A DNA stretch of 64,000 nt, taken from assembly GCF_029502005.1 (NCBI RefSeq), contig NZ_JAMQOT010000013.1, positions 38,003-102,002 of the forward strand, given 5' to 3'. Below are positions 31,939 to 42,337 of this stretch, one piece after another (position 1 is the first letter of the stretch; each line of letters starts with the position of its first letter). Below the pieces are notes generated by a model. That model searched no databases, was not told the DNA's origin, and saw only the letters and a program-made list of their open reading frames with translations. This DNA comes from Natrinema salsiterrestre (lineage in GTDB: Archaea; Halobacteriota; Halobacteria; Halobacteriales; Natrialbaceae). Made by a program: the position numbers and the translations under genes.

Positions 31939-32541
31939 ATGGTTGAGCCCTCCGCATTTGATTCACCGTCGGATAACTACGACATCTCCACAGTTGATCT
32001 CGATGACAACCGCTACGAGGTCAAGCAGTCAGCGATCAGAAACAAGTATGTAGTTCGTGACAGCACTGGCGAGGTCGTCCTGCGCGGGAAACAGAAGATG
32101 TTCAAGATGAAAGAGGAGTTCCCGTTCGTCACCGGTGACGATGAGGACGCGTTCACTGTGAAGGCTGGCGGTATCATGGACGTTGCAGGGAACTACACCA
32201 TCACGGACGCAGGCACCGGCGAGGAAGTCGTCGTCCTCGACGAGGATTACTCGTTGTTCGTGGAGAACTGGACGATTCGAGACCCCGACACGGGGGAGGC
32301 GTTGGCGACTATTCAATCGAAGAGCAAGCCTCTCTCCGCACTTCGTCACCTCGTCTCCGTTGCGAACTTCATCCCGAACAAGTACGAGATATTCGATGCC
32401 GGCGGCGACCATGTCGGCGACATCGAAGGGAAATTCTCACTGCGAGATTCCTACACAGTCAGTATCGACGACGCCAGCGACATTCCGAAAGAGGCTGTGA
32501 TCGCTTCCGCGTGTATCCTTGACGCTCTCGAAAACCAGTAA
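31939..32541 (+). CDS. LURP-one-related (tubby-like) family protein
   Basis: This 200-residue protein has the beta-barrel plus helix pattern of the LURP-one-related/YxjI family: YEVKQSAIRNKYVVRDSTGEVVLRGKQK, a repeated NYTITDAGTGEEVVVLDED strand pair, and YEIFDAGGDHVGDIEGKFSLRDSYTVSIDD near the end. This fold resembles tubby C-terminal domains that bind phospholipids. The start at 31939 (MVEPSAF) is preferred. Its role in archaea is unknown; the protein is cytosolic with no signal peptide. Confidence 0.8.
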   Translation: MVEPSAFDSPSDNYDISTVDLDDNRYEVKQSAIRNKYVVRDSTGEVVLRGKQKMFKMKEEFPFVTGDDEDAFTVKAGGIMDVAGNYTITDAGTGEEVVVLDEDYSLFVENWTIRDPDTGEALATIQSKSKPLSALRHLVSVANFIPNKYEIFDAGGDHVGDIEGKFSLRDSYTVSIDDASDIPKEAVIASACILDALENQ

Positions 32542-32590
32542 TCTTGAATCAGCCGGAGTCAGTGAGAGAGAACAGGCCACTATCAGACTA

Positions 32591-32680
32591 TAGTTGCATA
32601 CGACCTATTAATACACAACGATACTACCCATTACAGATCGTTGTTTGCATTTAGGGTCGTTAGATTCATTTGCTCGAGTG
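32591..32680 (+). repeat. Dispersed ~75-bp repeat, copy 2
   Basis: This shares with 30120-30250, in order, GCATAC, TACACAAC, a ~20-base interval, TTGTTTGCATTTAG and GTCGTTAGATTCA. It lies 3' of the LURP-like gene and next to the TnpB relic at 32715. The shared blocks with variable spacers suggest diverged copies of one element. Confidence 0.4.
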
Positions 32681-32714
32681 GAGTAGAGCGGTTACAGGTA
32701 GAACAGTCGCAATG

Positions 32715-32945
32715 CCACGGCATTCAGGCCGTGGATACGCGCCGTCACTTTCTGCCGATAGCGTTGTATTCCGCGTTCACTTCGTAGGCGGACTTCTGGC
32801 AAGAGAACTGTTCGCCGTGGCTGTTGTCCTCGTTCATGAGCGTCCAATCCGTCCGAGAACAGTGTTAGTTTGTTCGCTCAATTTTCTCCACGGACACACC
32901 TCTTCCGGGGGCTTTGTACTCCACGTATCTGAACAGGAACTGAGG
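32715..32945 (-). pseudogene. TnpB relic 2 (IS200/IS605 type)
   Basis: Read on the minus strand the stretch gives, in shifting frames, FRYVEYKAPGRGVSVEKIER (compare [19 protein letters not shown] in the intact TnpB) and later EQFSCQKSAYEVNAEYNAIG (compare [20 protein letters not shown]), where the zinc-finger Cys has become Ser. The hairpin CCACGGCATTCAGGCCGTGG at 32715-32734 marks the element end. It is inactive. Confidence 0.7.
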
Positions 32946-32947
32946 GT

Positions 32948-33493
32948 TTAGAACCCCCAGCGAAGGCCAGACATGGTGGCGACGATCGCGACCATAAGGA
33001 GGAGTTCGATCATACTCAGCATCCCGTACTTCTTATTTAAGGCGGAGAGTCGTTCGTGATCGGTTTCTTCGGCGGCGATTTCATCGAACATACCGGCTGT
33101 GAATTTGTGGAGTGGTCCAAACCCGAGGACAAGCAGCGCGATAGCGAGGACAAGTGCCGCCCACAGTGACGGTGTCGGGGATGCTAAGAGCCCCATCATG
33201 CTGGCGAGGCCGATTCCAGAGCCGATAACGCCGACTGAGACAGGTTCCATGAGAAGGTTCATCTTCGGGACGAACCCCTCGGCGAACTCGGCATTCGCTT
33301 CCTCGGAGAGACTCCCCATCACAGGACCGAGGACGACCGCACCGAGCACCGCAGTACCGAACCAGAACGCACCAAGGAGGAGGTGAACGGTAAACATGAC
33401 CCGGACATCAGCGGATAAATAGCCCACGATCGGGAGTATCAGAGGAATGGCGACAGAACCGACCGCAAATGGTTGGCTAGCGGCATCAGCCAT
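32948..33493 (-). CDS. Five-helix membrane protein (DUF2269/CopD-like)
   Basis: This 181-residue integral membrane protein starts at ATG 33493 (MADAASQPFAVG). It has about five hydrophobic segments, including residues 8-25, 33-58 (HLLLGAFWFGTAVLGAVVLG), 86-104, 110-128 and 160-178. The conserved His-Leu-Leu-Leu-Gly-Ala-Phe-Trp-Phe-Gly motif recalls CopD/DUF2269 proteins, where such a His may bind haem or copper. The frame extends to 33547 with extra Arg-rich residues. Function is unknown. Confidence 0.6.
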   Translation of the reverse strand: MADAASQPFAVGSVAIPLILPIVGYLSADVRVMFTVHLLLGAFWFGTAVLGAVVLGPVMGSLSEEANAEFAEGFVPKMNLLMEPVSVGVIGSGIGLASMMGLLASPTPSLWAALVLAIALLVLGFGPLHKFTAGMFDEIAAEETDHERLSALNKKYGMLSMIELLLMVAIVATMSGLRWGF

Positions 33494-33927
33494 CAACCGG
33501 TACCGTTCGCGTCGATTCGCTGGTCTTTGTGCCCCAGTCAGTGACATACTGTATCACTCCCCATGACAAGACAATCATAATTATCATACAAAAAAGTGGT
33601 TGGGATGACATAGGGTTGTGAAGGTAGTTTCACAGGGAGGTGTATCCCAAATTTTCTAAACTGGCAGAGATCATCGATCAATAGAACGATCGTACGTTAT
33701 TGTTATATTTACATAATTGAACAATTCAGACCGTTCTCCGGCTTTAGAGCGACTGAACACGACCACCACTCCTTCAGTCTCCAGCACTTCACAAAGCGGA
33801 CTGAAAAAATACTTTGAAGTACGATACTCCAGAGTACGATTATCTGGAATATTATTATCTAACCGGTGGAACGTTATGTCCGCCTAATTTCGTGAACAGG
33901 GCAGAGGAAATCGCCCGCCTCCTTGAG
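33494..33927. other. Intergenic region, no convincing gene
   Basis: About 430 bases. 33555-33780 is AT-rich and holds no gene. Just beyond the TnpB end (33814-33927) the plus strand reads KYDTPEYDYLEYYYLTGGTL, then FVNRAEEIARLLEL, a coding-like stretch that stops being coding at the transposon boundary (33928). It may be a remnant of a gene cut by the TnpB insertion, with no matching continuation found beyond 35288. Confidence 0.35.
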
Positions 33928-35418
<1,491 letters not shown>

Positions 35419-35427
35419 ATGAACGGT

Positions 35428-36282
35428 ATGCGACGTCGTCAGTTCCTGAAGACCGGAACAGCCCTCCTCACCGTCGCTATCGCTGGATGTGCCCATCCAC
35501 CGGTCGTCCTCGATATGGACGAGGCGACGGCAGACGACATCACCGGGGCAGTTTCGACGACGATCGATCCCGGTTCGGAGGAATATACTGTCGTCTCCTC
35601 AGTCCTCGAGAACGGGTCGGCCACACGGAGCGGGCGCCACGAACTATTCGACCGTACCGACACCGTCCGAGTCGAGGATTCCTTCTACGACGTCTCGGAG
35701 ACGCGACTCGAGAGTAGCGAGGTGACCGTCTACGACGTCCGCATCGATTTCGACCCGGCCGACTCGACGCCGGAACTCGGTGAGATCGAATACGACGACC
35801 TACCCGAGACGGATCGGCAGCGCCTCGATCGAATCATTTCGGAAGACGAGCCCGGCCAGGATGGATACGAAATCGGCGTCGATTACGGAACTACTAGAGA
35901 AGTCGGGAACGAGTCGGTGTTCGTTCCGGAGCAGGAGTATGATATCATCGTCTACGAAGGGAATCGGTATCGGGTGGCAGTCGATTCACGAACTACGTCC
36001 GAGGCCGAGTATCGGTACGAAGTGACGGAGGTCGCGTCCAGCGTCGACGCATTCGCCGACCAGGTTCGAGAGCAGTATCTGTTCACACTTACTGGCCTTT
36101 CCGACGCCGAAAGCGAAGTCGTCGAAGAGGCGATCGACGGCGGATACTTCGAAGACGACGATGCCTTTCAGTCGGTGACCGACCGCATTCGGAAACACGA
36201 GGGAATTACTGTCGACGACTTCTACGGAACGTGGCTTCTCGAGTACGAGAGTGTTGAGTATCTCACTTACGCTGAATGGTAG
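35428..36282 (+). CDS. Tat-exported lipoprotein, unknown function
   Basis: This 284-residue protein begins MRRRQFLKTGTALLTVAIAG and then C, a twin-arginine signal with a lipobox ending AIAGC, so it is lipid-anchored outside. The mature part has beta-rich and charged helical regions (EEYTVVSSVLENGSATRSGR, YDIIVYEGNRYRVAVDSRTT, and LFTLTGLSDAESEVVEEAIDGGYF). It is acidic throughout. No recognised domain. An ATG three codons upstream (35419) is also possible. Confidence 0.65.
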   Translation: MRRRQFLKTGTALLTVAIAGCAHPPVVLDMDEATADDITGAVSTTIDPGSEEYTVVSSVLENGSATRSGRHELFDRTDTVRVEDSFYDVSETRLESSEVTVYDVRIDFDPADSTPELGEIEYDDLPETDRQRLDRIISEDEPGQDGYEIGVDYGTTREVGNESVFVPEQEYDIIVYEGNRYRVAVDSRTTSEAEYRYEVTEVASSVDAFADQVREQYLFTLTGLSDAESEVVEEAIDGGYFEDDDAFQSVTDRIRKHEGITVDDFYGTWLLEYESVEYLTYAEW

Positions 36283-36766
36283 CTGATGCGGGAGGAGAAG
36301 TAAGGAAATCGTCGCGATGATGCTTACGGGACACTAGTTGTAGGGGTTTGTTTGAAAGGTGATAGAATTTGCACATTACACAGAAACGCTGACCGAGAGG
36401 GACAGCGTTGGAGCCCCCTGTCAATGGGTGTTCGACTGGGGACAGTGGTCCGAAATCGGTGGCAATATGGCAATTGACTTTGGCGGAACGATTTCGGAAG
36501 GCGAGGTTCTGGTGATGTCTCGAAGTGGATCTGATAGTGACGATACGATCGGATCGTCCATACCTCGCCAACAGTATACAAATTCTATTTATACGTAACC
36601 TTATTGCCCACATGATTTGGTAACACCACTGTTATCGAGTGAAACCAAACAGCAAGAAATTCCGGGTCGTCTTCGTGAGTACAGAAGCAGGTCGGCAATC
36701 GAGCTCGCGTTCCTCAATGAAGCATTCGCAACTTGAGGTTGAAGGAGATCACACGGGTATCAGTAG
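36283..36766. other. Intergenic region, no convincing gene
   Basis: About 480 bases between the lipoprotein and the PadR gene. Open frames on both strands here (for example 36359-36598) have atypical, AT-rich composition and no domain. A possible TATA-like stretch lies at 36585-36595. No repeat or RNA-like structure is recognised. Confidence 0.4.
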
Positions 36767-37039
36767 CTAGTCGATGTATTGTGACTGCCACTCTTGTCGC
36801 TCTTCGACAGCTTGTTCGCCAGCCTCTGTAATCGCATAATAGTTCGTTCTTCTGTCGATTTGCCCTTTTTCGACGAGATCTTTGTTAACAACTGTATCGA
36901 GATTCGGATACAGCCGCCCGTGATTGATTTCACTGCTATAGTACTGCTCAATCTCTTCTTTGACATCTTGTCCTGATGGGTGGGCAGCGCCAGCGATTAC
37001 GTACAAGAGGTCTCGTTGAAACCCTGTGAGGTCGTCCAT
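36767..37039 (-). CDS. PadR-family transcriptional regulator, copy 2
   Basis: This 90-residue regulator has the PadR-type winged helix (MDDLTGFQRDLLYVIAG, KEEIEQYYSSEINHGRLYPNLDTVV, RTNYYAITEAGEQAV) and binds DNA as a dimer. It starts at 37039 to match its paralogue. Inverted repeat copy 3 lies 92 bases upstream, in a position suitable for autoregulation. It is about 50-60% identical by eye to the regulator at 37312. It ends with a short AT-rich tail after its stop. Confidence 0.85.
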   Translation of the reverse strand: MDDLTGFQRDLLYVIAGAAHPSGQDVKEEIEQYYSSEINHGRLYPNLDTVVNKDLVEKGQIDRRTNYYAITEAGEQAVEERQEWQSQYID

Positions 37040-37130
37040 GTCACGGATATCCAATTGCAGTGATGTTTGTTATTCACTTGGAAAGAGTCGTAGGCTCACG
37101 CAACTGGCAGTTCCGCTATAGTACCGTGTG

Positions 37131-37170
37131 TTAACCAACAGAGAACCGTGATTTCGAAACTGTTGGTTAA
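37131..37170. promoter_or_regulatory. Inverted repeat TTAACCAACA-N20-TGTTGGTTAA (copy 3)
   Basis: These are the same 10-bp arms as copies 1 and 2, with a 20-nt spacer. It lies between the two PadR genes, upstream of 36767-37039 and downstream of 37312-37605. PadR proteins bind palindromes, so this copy could be a PadR site; but copies 1 and 2 are not near PadR genes. Confidence 0.6.
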
Positions 37171-37311
37171 GGATCGACGCTGGTAGTCCGTACTTCAAAA
37201 TAGAAGTCGGAAGCAAACAACGCTGAGATTTCATTGGTGCGTAGAAGACGATCGGTTTACGACCGATAGACGAAGTACTCGAGCGTATCGATTACTCCAC
37301 GATCACTTTCG

Positions 37312-37605
37312 TCACTCCGCTTTCGAGAGTAACTCGTGGACGTATTGATCTTCCCACTCTCGTCGAGCCTCGAGTTCACGCCGGCCGCGAGCGGTGATTT
37401 TGTAGAAATTCGTCCGCTGATCGAGCTCGCCTTTCTCGACCAGACCCTTGTCGACGACTTCGTCGAGATTCGGGTAGAGGCGCCCGTGATGGATTTCTTT
37501 CTCGTAGTAGTCCTCGAGTTCCTCTTTGATCGCAAGCCCGTGGGGATTGTCTTGTCCGGCAATCGTGTATAGCAGGTCACGCTGGAAACCAGTGAGATCG
37601 TGCAT
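37312..37605 (-). CDS. PadR-family transcriptional regulator, copy 1
   Basis: This 97-residue regulator with PadR winged helix reads MHDLTGFQRDLLYTIAG, then LEDYYEKEIHHGRLYPNLDEVVDKGLVEKGELDQRTNFYKITARG. It is paralogous to the gene at 36767, with the same HGRLYPNLD core. PadR regulators usually respond to small molecules or phenolics. The start at 37605 is taken at the conserved M(H/D)DLTGFQRD. The frame upstream to 37629 adds eight poorly supported residues. Confidence 0.85.
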   Translation of the reverse strand: MHDLTGFQRDLLYTIAGQDNPHGLAIKEELEDYYEKEIHHGRLYPNLDEVVDKGLVEKGELDQRTNFYKITARGRRELEARREWEDQYVHELLSKAE

Positions 37606-37860
37606 GCGGTAATTACTATTTATTGGCAAATAAGGATTTCGAGAGCGACTGTGAGAGAAAGTGTATGCAATATGTAGAGGACGTGATTAGTCGCGTTCAG
37701 GGGTGCACCGTTAGACATGACAGTTTCCACCTGTTCGATTGTAGGTTGCCGAAGACGATTCACCGTACTGAACTATCCGACTCGGAGTGGACAAACAGTA
37801 TCTTTCAGAATATGATTCTTAACCTATTATTATTTAGATCCAGACAATGGGCTTGTATCT

Positions 37861-39096
37861 ATGCAGCGCCGCACACTCCTGGGCAGTATTGCTGCTGCGG
37901 CAGTCGGATCGACAGTACCAGCAACTGCGTCGTCGGGTCCAAAGAAAGGAGGGAACCGTCCGAGTCCGCCGTCGAGTTCGAATTCGGCTCGGAACTCGGA
38001 TATCCTTCCAACTGGAACGGAGCGAATTGCGGAGACGTTCTACAATCAGGTCGAGCAAGAACTCCATCACGGCGCACAGCTCGCCGTCTATCACGAGGAC
38101 GAACTCGTCCTGAACATCGCTGGTGGAACGACTGGACCTGACGGAGCGGAAGAGACGACGGATACGCGTCACGTTCTCTTCTCGACGACGAAACCATACA
38201 CAGCAGGGACGGTTCACTACCTCGTCGACGAGGGACTCGTCGATTACGACGACTACGTTGTCGATCACTGGCCTGACTTCGCCCGTGGCGACGAGCGGAA
38301 GGCAGAAGTGACGATTCGGCATGTCCTCTCGCACCAATCCGGACTGTACTCGATCCCTGCAATCGATGATTATCCAGAGATCTGGGGCGATCCCGACGAG
38401 AAGGAGGTCCTTGTAGAAAAAGCTGAGACCGCATATGAACCGGGTACGCGCACTGACTACCACCTCCTGAGCTATGGGTGGATCATCGATGGTCTCACCC
38501 GGAACGTCGTGGGGAAACAGATCGACGAGCTCGCGGAGGAGTCGATTTTCGACCCACTCGGGATGGACAACACGAGTATCGGTGTTGCGGACGCCTCCGA
38601 AGTCGATGTTGCAACGCTGGTCGGATTCGAACCGTACAACCAGATCACCGAACCCGACTCACCGGGGTACACGTCCTACGTAGCCGACCTCTTCAATTGG
38701 GACCGCGTCCAGGAGAGCGTCGTCGGTGCCGCAACTGGGATCGGAACTGCACGCGATCTCGCCCGGTACTACAACTGCCTCCTGAACAACGGCGAAGACG
38801 TCTTCAGTAATCGGGTGGCTCGTGCCTTTACCTCTGTTGAGGTCGAACAGGAGGAGAACGGAGAATACTCCCGCCGTGGACTCGGCGTCCGGTTCGGTGG
38901 TGAACCCGGCGACGACTTCGGCATGACTGCCTCACACGGTGTCTATGGACACGGTGGTCTCGGTAGTATCATGTCGTGGGCCGACCCCGACAACGACATC
39001 GCATTCGCCTACGTCACGAACGGAATTCGTGATGGGTACGAACACAGCCAGCGTGTCGCCCGCCTTGGTGACACGGTCCGTCACGAACTGTCCTGA
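37861..39096 (+). CDS. Secreted serine beta-lactamase-family hydrolase
   Basis: This 411-residue exported serine hydrolase has a signal peptide (MQRRTLLGSIAAAAVGSTVPATA) and a class C beta-lactamase/DD-peptidase fold. The nucleophile motif SxxK is FSTTKPYTA, the third motif is YGHGGLGS, and a Tyr in TDYHLLSYG is in the YxN position (here YHL). Family members act as esterases or D-amino-acid peptidases in haloarchaea, so beta-lactam hydrolysis is not implied. A Ser/Pro/Asn-rich linker follows the signal. Similar to the gene at 59661 in the same window. Confidence 0.85.
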   Translation: MQRRTLLGSIAAAAVGSTVPATASSGPKKGGNRPSPPSSSNSARNSDILPTGTERIAETFYNQVEQELHHGAQLAVYHEDELVLNIAGGTTGPDGAEETTDTRHVLFSTTKPYTAGTVHYLVDEGLVDYDDYVVDHWPDFARGDERKAEVTIRHVLSHQSGLYSIPAIDDYPEIWGDPDEKEVLVEKAETAYEPGTRTDYHLLSYGWIIDGLTRNVVGKQIDELAEESIFDPLGMDNTSIGVADASEVDVATLVGFEPYNQITEPDSPGYTSYVADLFNWDRVQESVVGAATGIGTARDLARYYNCLLNNGEDVFSNRVARAFTSVEVEQEENGEYSRRGLGVRFGGEPGDDFGMTASHGVYGHGGLGSIMSWADPDNDIAFAYVTNGIRDGYEHSQRVARLGDTVRHELS

Positions 39097-39165
39097 CAAC
39101 GAACCCACCTAGCCGTTCTTCCGTCCGTTTGTTCTCGATCTGGAAATCGAGATCGATAGGAGGCG

Positions 39166-40755
39166 TTAGGCGATCGGAATCTCGATCAGGGACATTCCGT
39201 CTCCGATCGCATCCCCGAGCGCCTCATCGAGTTCGGCTCGAGTGGTCGGTCGATAGCCGTCGATCCCGAAGCTGTCGGCGAACGTGACGAAATCGGGATT
39301 CGTCAACTCGGTTCCGACGGAATTTCCGGTGTGTGAGCGTTGTTTCTCCGAGATCAGGCCGTAGTCGTCGTCGTCGAAAACGATGATAGTAAACGCACAG
39401 CCGAGTCGAGTGGCCGTCTCGATTTCGGCGGCGTTCATCAGAAATCCACCGTCTCCAGTCGCGGCGACGACGTTCGCGTCGACTGCCAGATCTGCCGCGA
39501 CGCCGCCCGGAACCGCGATCCCCATCGTCGCCAGCCCGTTCGAGATCACGCAGGTGTTGGGCTCGTACGTCGGGAAGTGCCGGGCGATAGCCATCTTGTG
39601 ACTGCCGACGTCCGAAACGAGGACGTCGTCGGGTTCCATTGCTTCTCGGAGGACAGGGAGGACATTACGGACGGTGAATGGTGCCTCGGGTGAGGGCGTT
39701 CGCTCGAGGTCGTCGACGATCGCGTTTCGCAGTGGTTCGTACCAGTCCGCGTCGAACCTCAGATCCTCGGCCCGGCACCGCTCAGTCACGTCCCGGAGCG
39801 TTCGGCCGATATTCGCGACGATCTCGACCGCCGGATTGTACGCCTCGTAGACCTCTGCGGGTTCGGTGTCGATGTGAACGAGCGGTGTCTCCGTCAGGTC
39901 CCACGCTGCTGGATCGTGTTCGGCGATATCGAACCCGACGGAAACGACGAGATCCGCCCTGTGGATCGCCTCGAGCGACTCGTTGTCGGGACCGGAGTCC
40001 AATGTGAACAACGACTGTGGCATCGCATCGGAGACGGCACCTTTCCCCATATACGTCGAGACAGCTGGGATTCCCGTTTCCTCGATGAACGTTCGAAGGG
40101 CCTGTGCTGCATGCGTCCTGACCGCACCGTTGCCCGTGATGACGACCGGGCGGCTCGCCCCGGCGAGTTCAGTCGACAATCGATCGACCGACGGCGCATC
40201 CGGCGGCACGGTTCGGACGCGTTCGCGCATCGGGAGCGGCTCGACGGCCGTTTCCTTTCCCGCAATGTCTTCTGGCAACTCGAGGTGTGTCGCACCCGGT
40301 TTCTCGTACTCGGCCGTTTTGAACGCTTTCCGAACCGATTCGTGAACGATACTCGGATTCGTGAGCTGGGCGTTCCACTTCGTGATCGGTTCGAACATGC
40401 CGACGACGTCGAGCGCCTGGTGACTCTCCTTGTGCAGTCGCTCGAGTCCCCCCTGTGCAGTGATCGCCACGACGGGGCTCTTATCGAGATGAGCGTCGGC
40501 GACGCCGGTCAACAGGTTCGTCGCACCCGGTCCGAGCGTCGCGAGACAGACCCCCGCCTCGCCCGTGAGCCGACCGTGAACGTCGGCCATAAATGCAGCT
40601 CCCTGCTCGTGGCGAGTCGGAACGAACGTGACATCCGACTCCTCGAGAGTGAACAGGAGCGCTTCCATCTCCTCGCCAGGAAGGCCGAAGACGTACTCGA
40701 CACCCTCCTGCTCGAGGCAGGCCGCCAGGAGTTCGGCTGCGGTCGTTTCGCTCAT
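39166..40755 (-). CDS. Thiamine-diphosphate-dependent enzyme, acetolactate-synthase-like
   Basis: This 529-residue enzyme of the IlvB/AlsS family condenses or decarboxylates 2-oxo acids with ThDP, FAD-like fold and Mg2+. Glu50 in PTRHEQGA is the catalytic residue activating ThDP. The ThDP-binding motif is VAATGDGGFLMNAAEIETA. No small regulatory subunit gene follows, so it is probably not the biosynthetic acetohydroxyacid synthase, but rather a decarboxylase or lyase. It starts one base after the ALDH stop. The two genes form one operon. Confidence 0.8.
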   Translation of the reverse strand: MSETTAAELLAACLEQEGVEYVFGLPGEEMEALLFTLEESDVTFVPTRHEQGAAFMADVHGRLTGEAGVCLATLGPGATNLLTGVADAHLDKSPVVAITAQGGLERLHKESHQALDVVGMFEPITKWNAQLTNPSIVHESVRKAFKTAEYEKPGATHLELPEDIAGKETAVEPLPMRERVRTVPPDAPSVDRLSTELAGASRPVVITGNGAVRTHAAQALRTFIEETGIPAVSTYMGKGAVSDAMPQSLFTLDSGPDNESLEAIHRADLVVSVGFDIAEHDPAAWDLTETPLVHIDTEPAEVYEAYNPAVEIVANIGRTLRDVTERCRAEDLRFDADWYEPLRNAIVDDLERTPSPEAPFTVRNVLPVLREAMEPDDVLVSDVGSHKMAIARHFPTYEPNTCVISNGLATMGIAVPGGVAADLAVDANVVAATGDGGFLMNAAEIETATRLGCAFTIIVFDDDDYGLISEKQRSHTGNSVGTELTNPDFVTFADSFGIDGYRPTTRAELDEALGDAIGDGMSLIEIPIA

Positions 40756-40756
40756 C

Positions 40757-42118
40757 TCATTCCACCCAGACCGTCTTCCGATTGACGAATTCCTTGATTC
40801 CCGCTTCCGAGAGCTCTCGGCCGAATCCCGAGTCTTTGATCCCGCCGAACGGAACGCGAGGATCCGACTTCACCAGTTGGTTGACGTAGACGCATCCCGC
40901 ATCGATTTCGCGAGCGAGCCGGCGTCCGCGATCTCGATCGTCGGTCCAGATACTGGCACCGAGCCCGAACTCCGTCTCGTTTGCCTTCTCGAGTGCATCG
41001 GTCTCATCCTCGACTTCGAACACCGCTGCGACGGGACCGAACGTCTCTTGGCTATCGACCGGACAGCCCGCGGGGACGTCGACGAGGACGGTCGGCGGGT
41101 AGTATGCGCCCTCTCGATCGAGCGGTTCACCGCCGGTCACCGCACGTCCGCCCGCCTCGAGGCTCGCTTCGACCTGCGTGTCGAGTTCCTCGAGAAACGT
41201 ACTGCTCGCCAGTGGACCGACGTCCGTGTCCGGATTCGTGGGATCGCCGACTGTGAGCGCCTCGACGTCGTCGACGAACTGCTCGAGAAATGCGTCGTAG
41301 ACGTCCGTGTGTACGAGAAAGCGTTTCGCAGCGATACACGACTGCCCGCTGTTGAGCATTCGCGCTGAAGCGCCGGTTTCGGCGGCGGCTTCGACATCCG
41401 CATCGTCGAGAACGATGAACGGATCGCTCCCCCCTAGTTCGAGGACGCTCTTTTTGAGTTGGTGTCCCGCCGTCGATGCGACTGCACGTCCTGCGGGACC
41501 GCTCCCGGTGAGCGTCACACCCCGAACCCGCTCGTCTTCGAGTACGTCATCGACGAGAGTCGATTCGATCAACAGCGTCTGGAAGGCGTTTTCTGGATAA
41601 CCTGCCCGTCGAAACACGTTTTCGATGGCCTGGGCACACCCCGGCACGTTCGAGGCGTGTTTCAGCACCACGACGTTCCCGGCGGTCAGCGCCGGTGCGG
41701 CGAACCGAAACACCTGCCAGAACGGGAAGTTCCACGGCATGACGGCGAGTTGCGGCCCGAGCGGTTCGTAGGCCGTTTTCGCAACGGCACCCGGCGGGCT
41801 CGGGTGGCCATCGGGGTTGAGATACGTACTGGCGTGTTCAGCGTAGTGATCACAGACCCACGCACACTTCTCGATTTCATCGAGCGCCTGGGAAATCGGT
41901 TTTCCCATCTCGCGGGTAATATTTTCGGCGTACGATCGGTCGTTCGCCCGCAATTCCTCACCCGTCGCTGCGAGGAGTCGCTCCCGCTCACGAAGCGGCC
42001 GAGTCTGCCATCGATCGAACGTTTCGGTCGCGTCGTCGAGTGCATCGTCGACGTCGGCCGCAGTCTCCGTGTCGTACGTTTCCTCGAGTTCGCCGGTTGC
42101 AGGGTTGATTACGTCCAT
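40757..42118 (-). CDS. NAD(P)-dependent aldehyde dehydrogenase (succinate-semialdehyde-type)
   Basis: This 453-residue ALDH oxidises an aldehyde to an acid. Catalytic Cys261 (NSGQSCIAAKRF) and general base Glu227 (LELGGSDPFIV) are present, with the Rossmann motif GSGPAGRA and Asn in AVMPWNFPFWQ. Overall pattern is close to GabD/YneI-type succinate-semialdehyde dehydrogenases. It is the first gene of an operon with the ThDP-dependent enzyme, which suggests a pathway that makes an aldehyde from a 2-oxo acid and oxidises it. Confidence 0.85.
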   Translation of the reverse strand: MDVINPATGELEETYDTETAADVDDALDDATETFDRWQTRPLRERERLLAATGEELRANDRSYAENITREMGKPISQALDEIEKCAWVCDHYAEHASTYLNPDGHPSPPGAVAKTAYEPLGPQLAVMPWNFPFWQVFRFAAPALTAGNVVVLKHASNVPGCAQAIENVFRRAGYPENAFQTLLIESTLVDDVLEDERVRGVTLTGSGPAGRAVASTAGHQLKKSVLELGGSDPFIVLDDADVEAAAETGASARMLNSGQSCIAAKRFLVHTDVYDAFLEQFVDDVEALTVGDPTNPDTDVGPLASSTFLEELDTQVEASLEAGGRAVTGGEPLDREGAYYPPTVLVDVPAGCPVDSQETFGPVAAVFEVEDETDALEKANETEFGLGASIWTDDRDRGRRLAREIDAGCVYVNQLVKSDPRVPFGGIKDSGFGRELSEAGIKEFVNRKTVWVE

Positions 42119-42256
42119 CTACCACATCGTTCGGTTCGCGTGTTGGTCAGCGCTCCCACGAATATCGCCGGCAAAATATACTTAAGGAGGTCGATAGACC
42201 CGTCGTATCACAGTAGTATTTAAGCTGGAGACGAACATATCCGTGCCAATCTATTC

Positions 42257-42270
42257 TTAGGTGGGCCTAA
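42257..42270. promoter_or_regulatory. TTAGG-N4-CCTAA site (possible metalloregulator operator)
   Basis: TTAGGTGGGCCTAA has the same 5-4-5 inverted-repeat architecture as the iron operator at 18144-18159, with an unrelated spacer. It lies 67 bases upstream of the regulator gene at 42338 and 138 bases from the divergent ALDH gene. It may be bound by a DtxR/Idr-type protein; a chance match is possible. Confidence 0.4.
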
Positions 42271-42337
42271 AACGCTGTAGTAGAACTGACCCTGCCAGTA
42301 TCGCTACTGACGATCGGTTCCCGATCACTCCACGACC

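Noticed and set aside
37861..39096. Antibiotic-resistance beta-lactamase
   Set aside because: The SxxK and HGG motifs are those of a broad serine-hydrolase family common in haloarchaea, whose members include esterases and peptidases.
39874..40785. A 303-residue frame on the plus strand
   Set aside because: Antisense to the ThDP-dependent enzyme gene, Arg-rich and without any motif.
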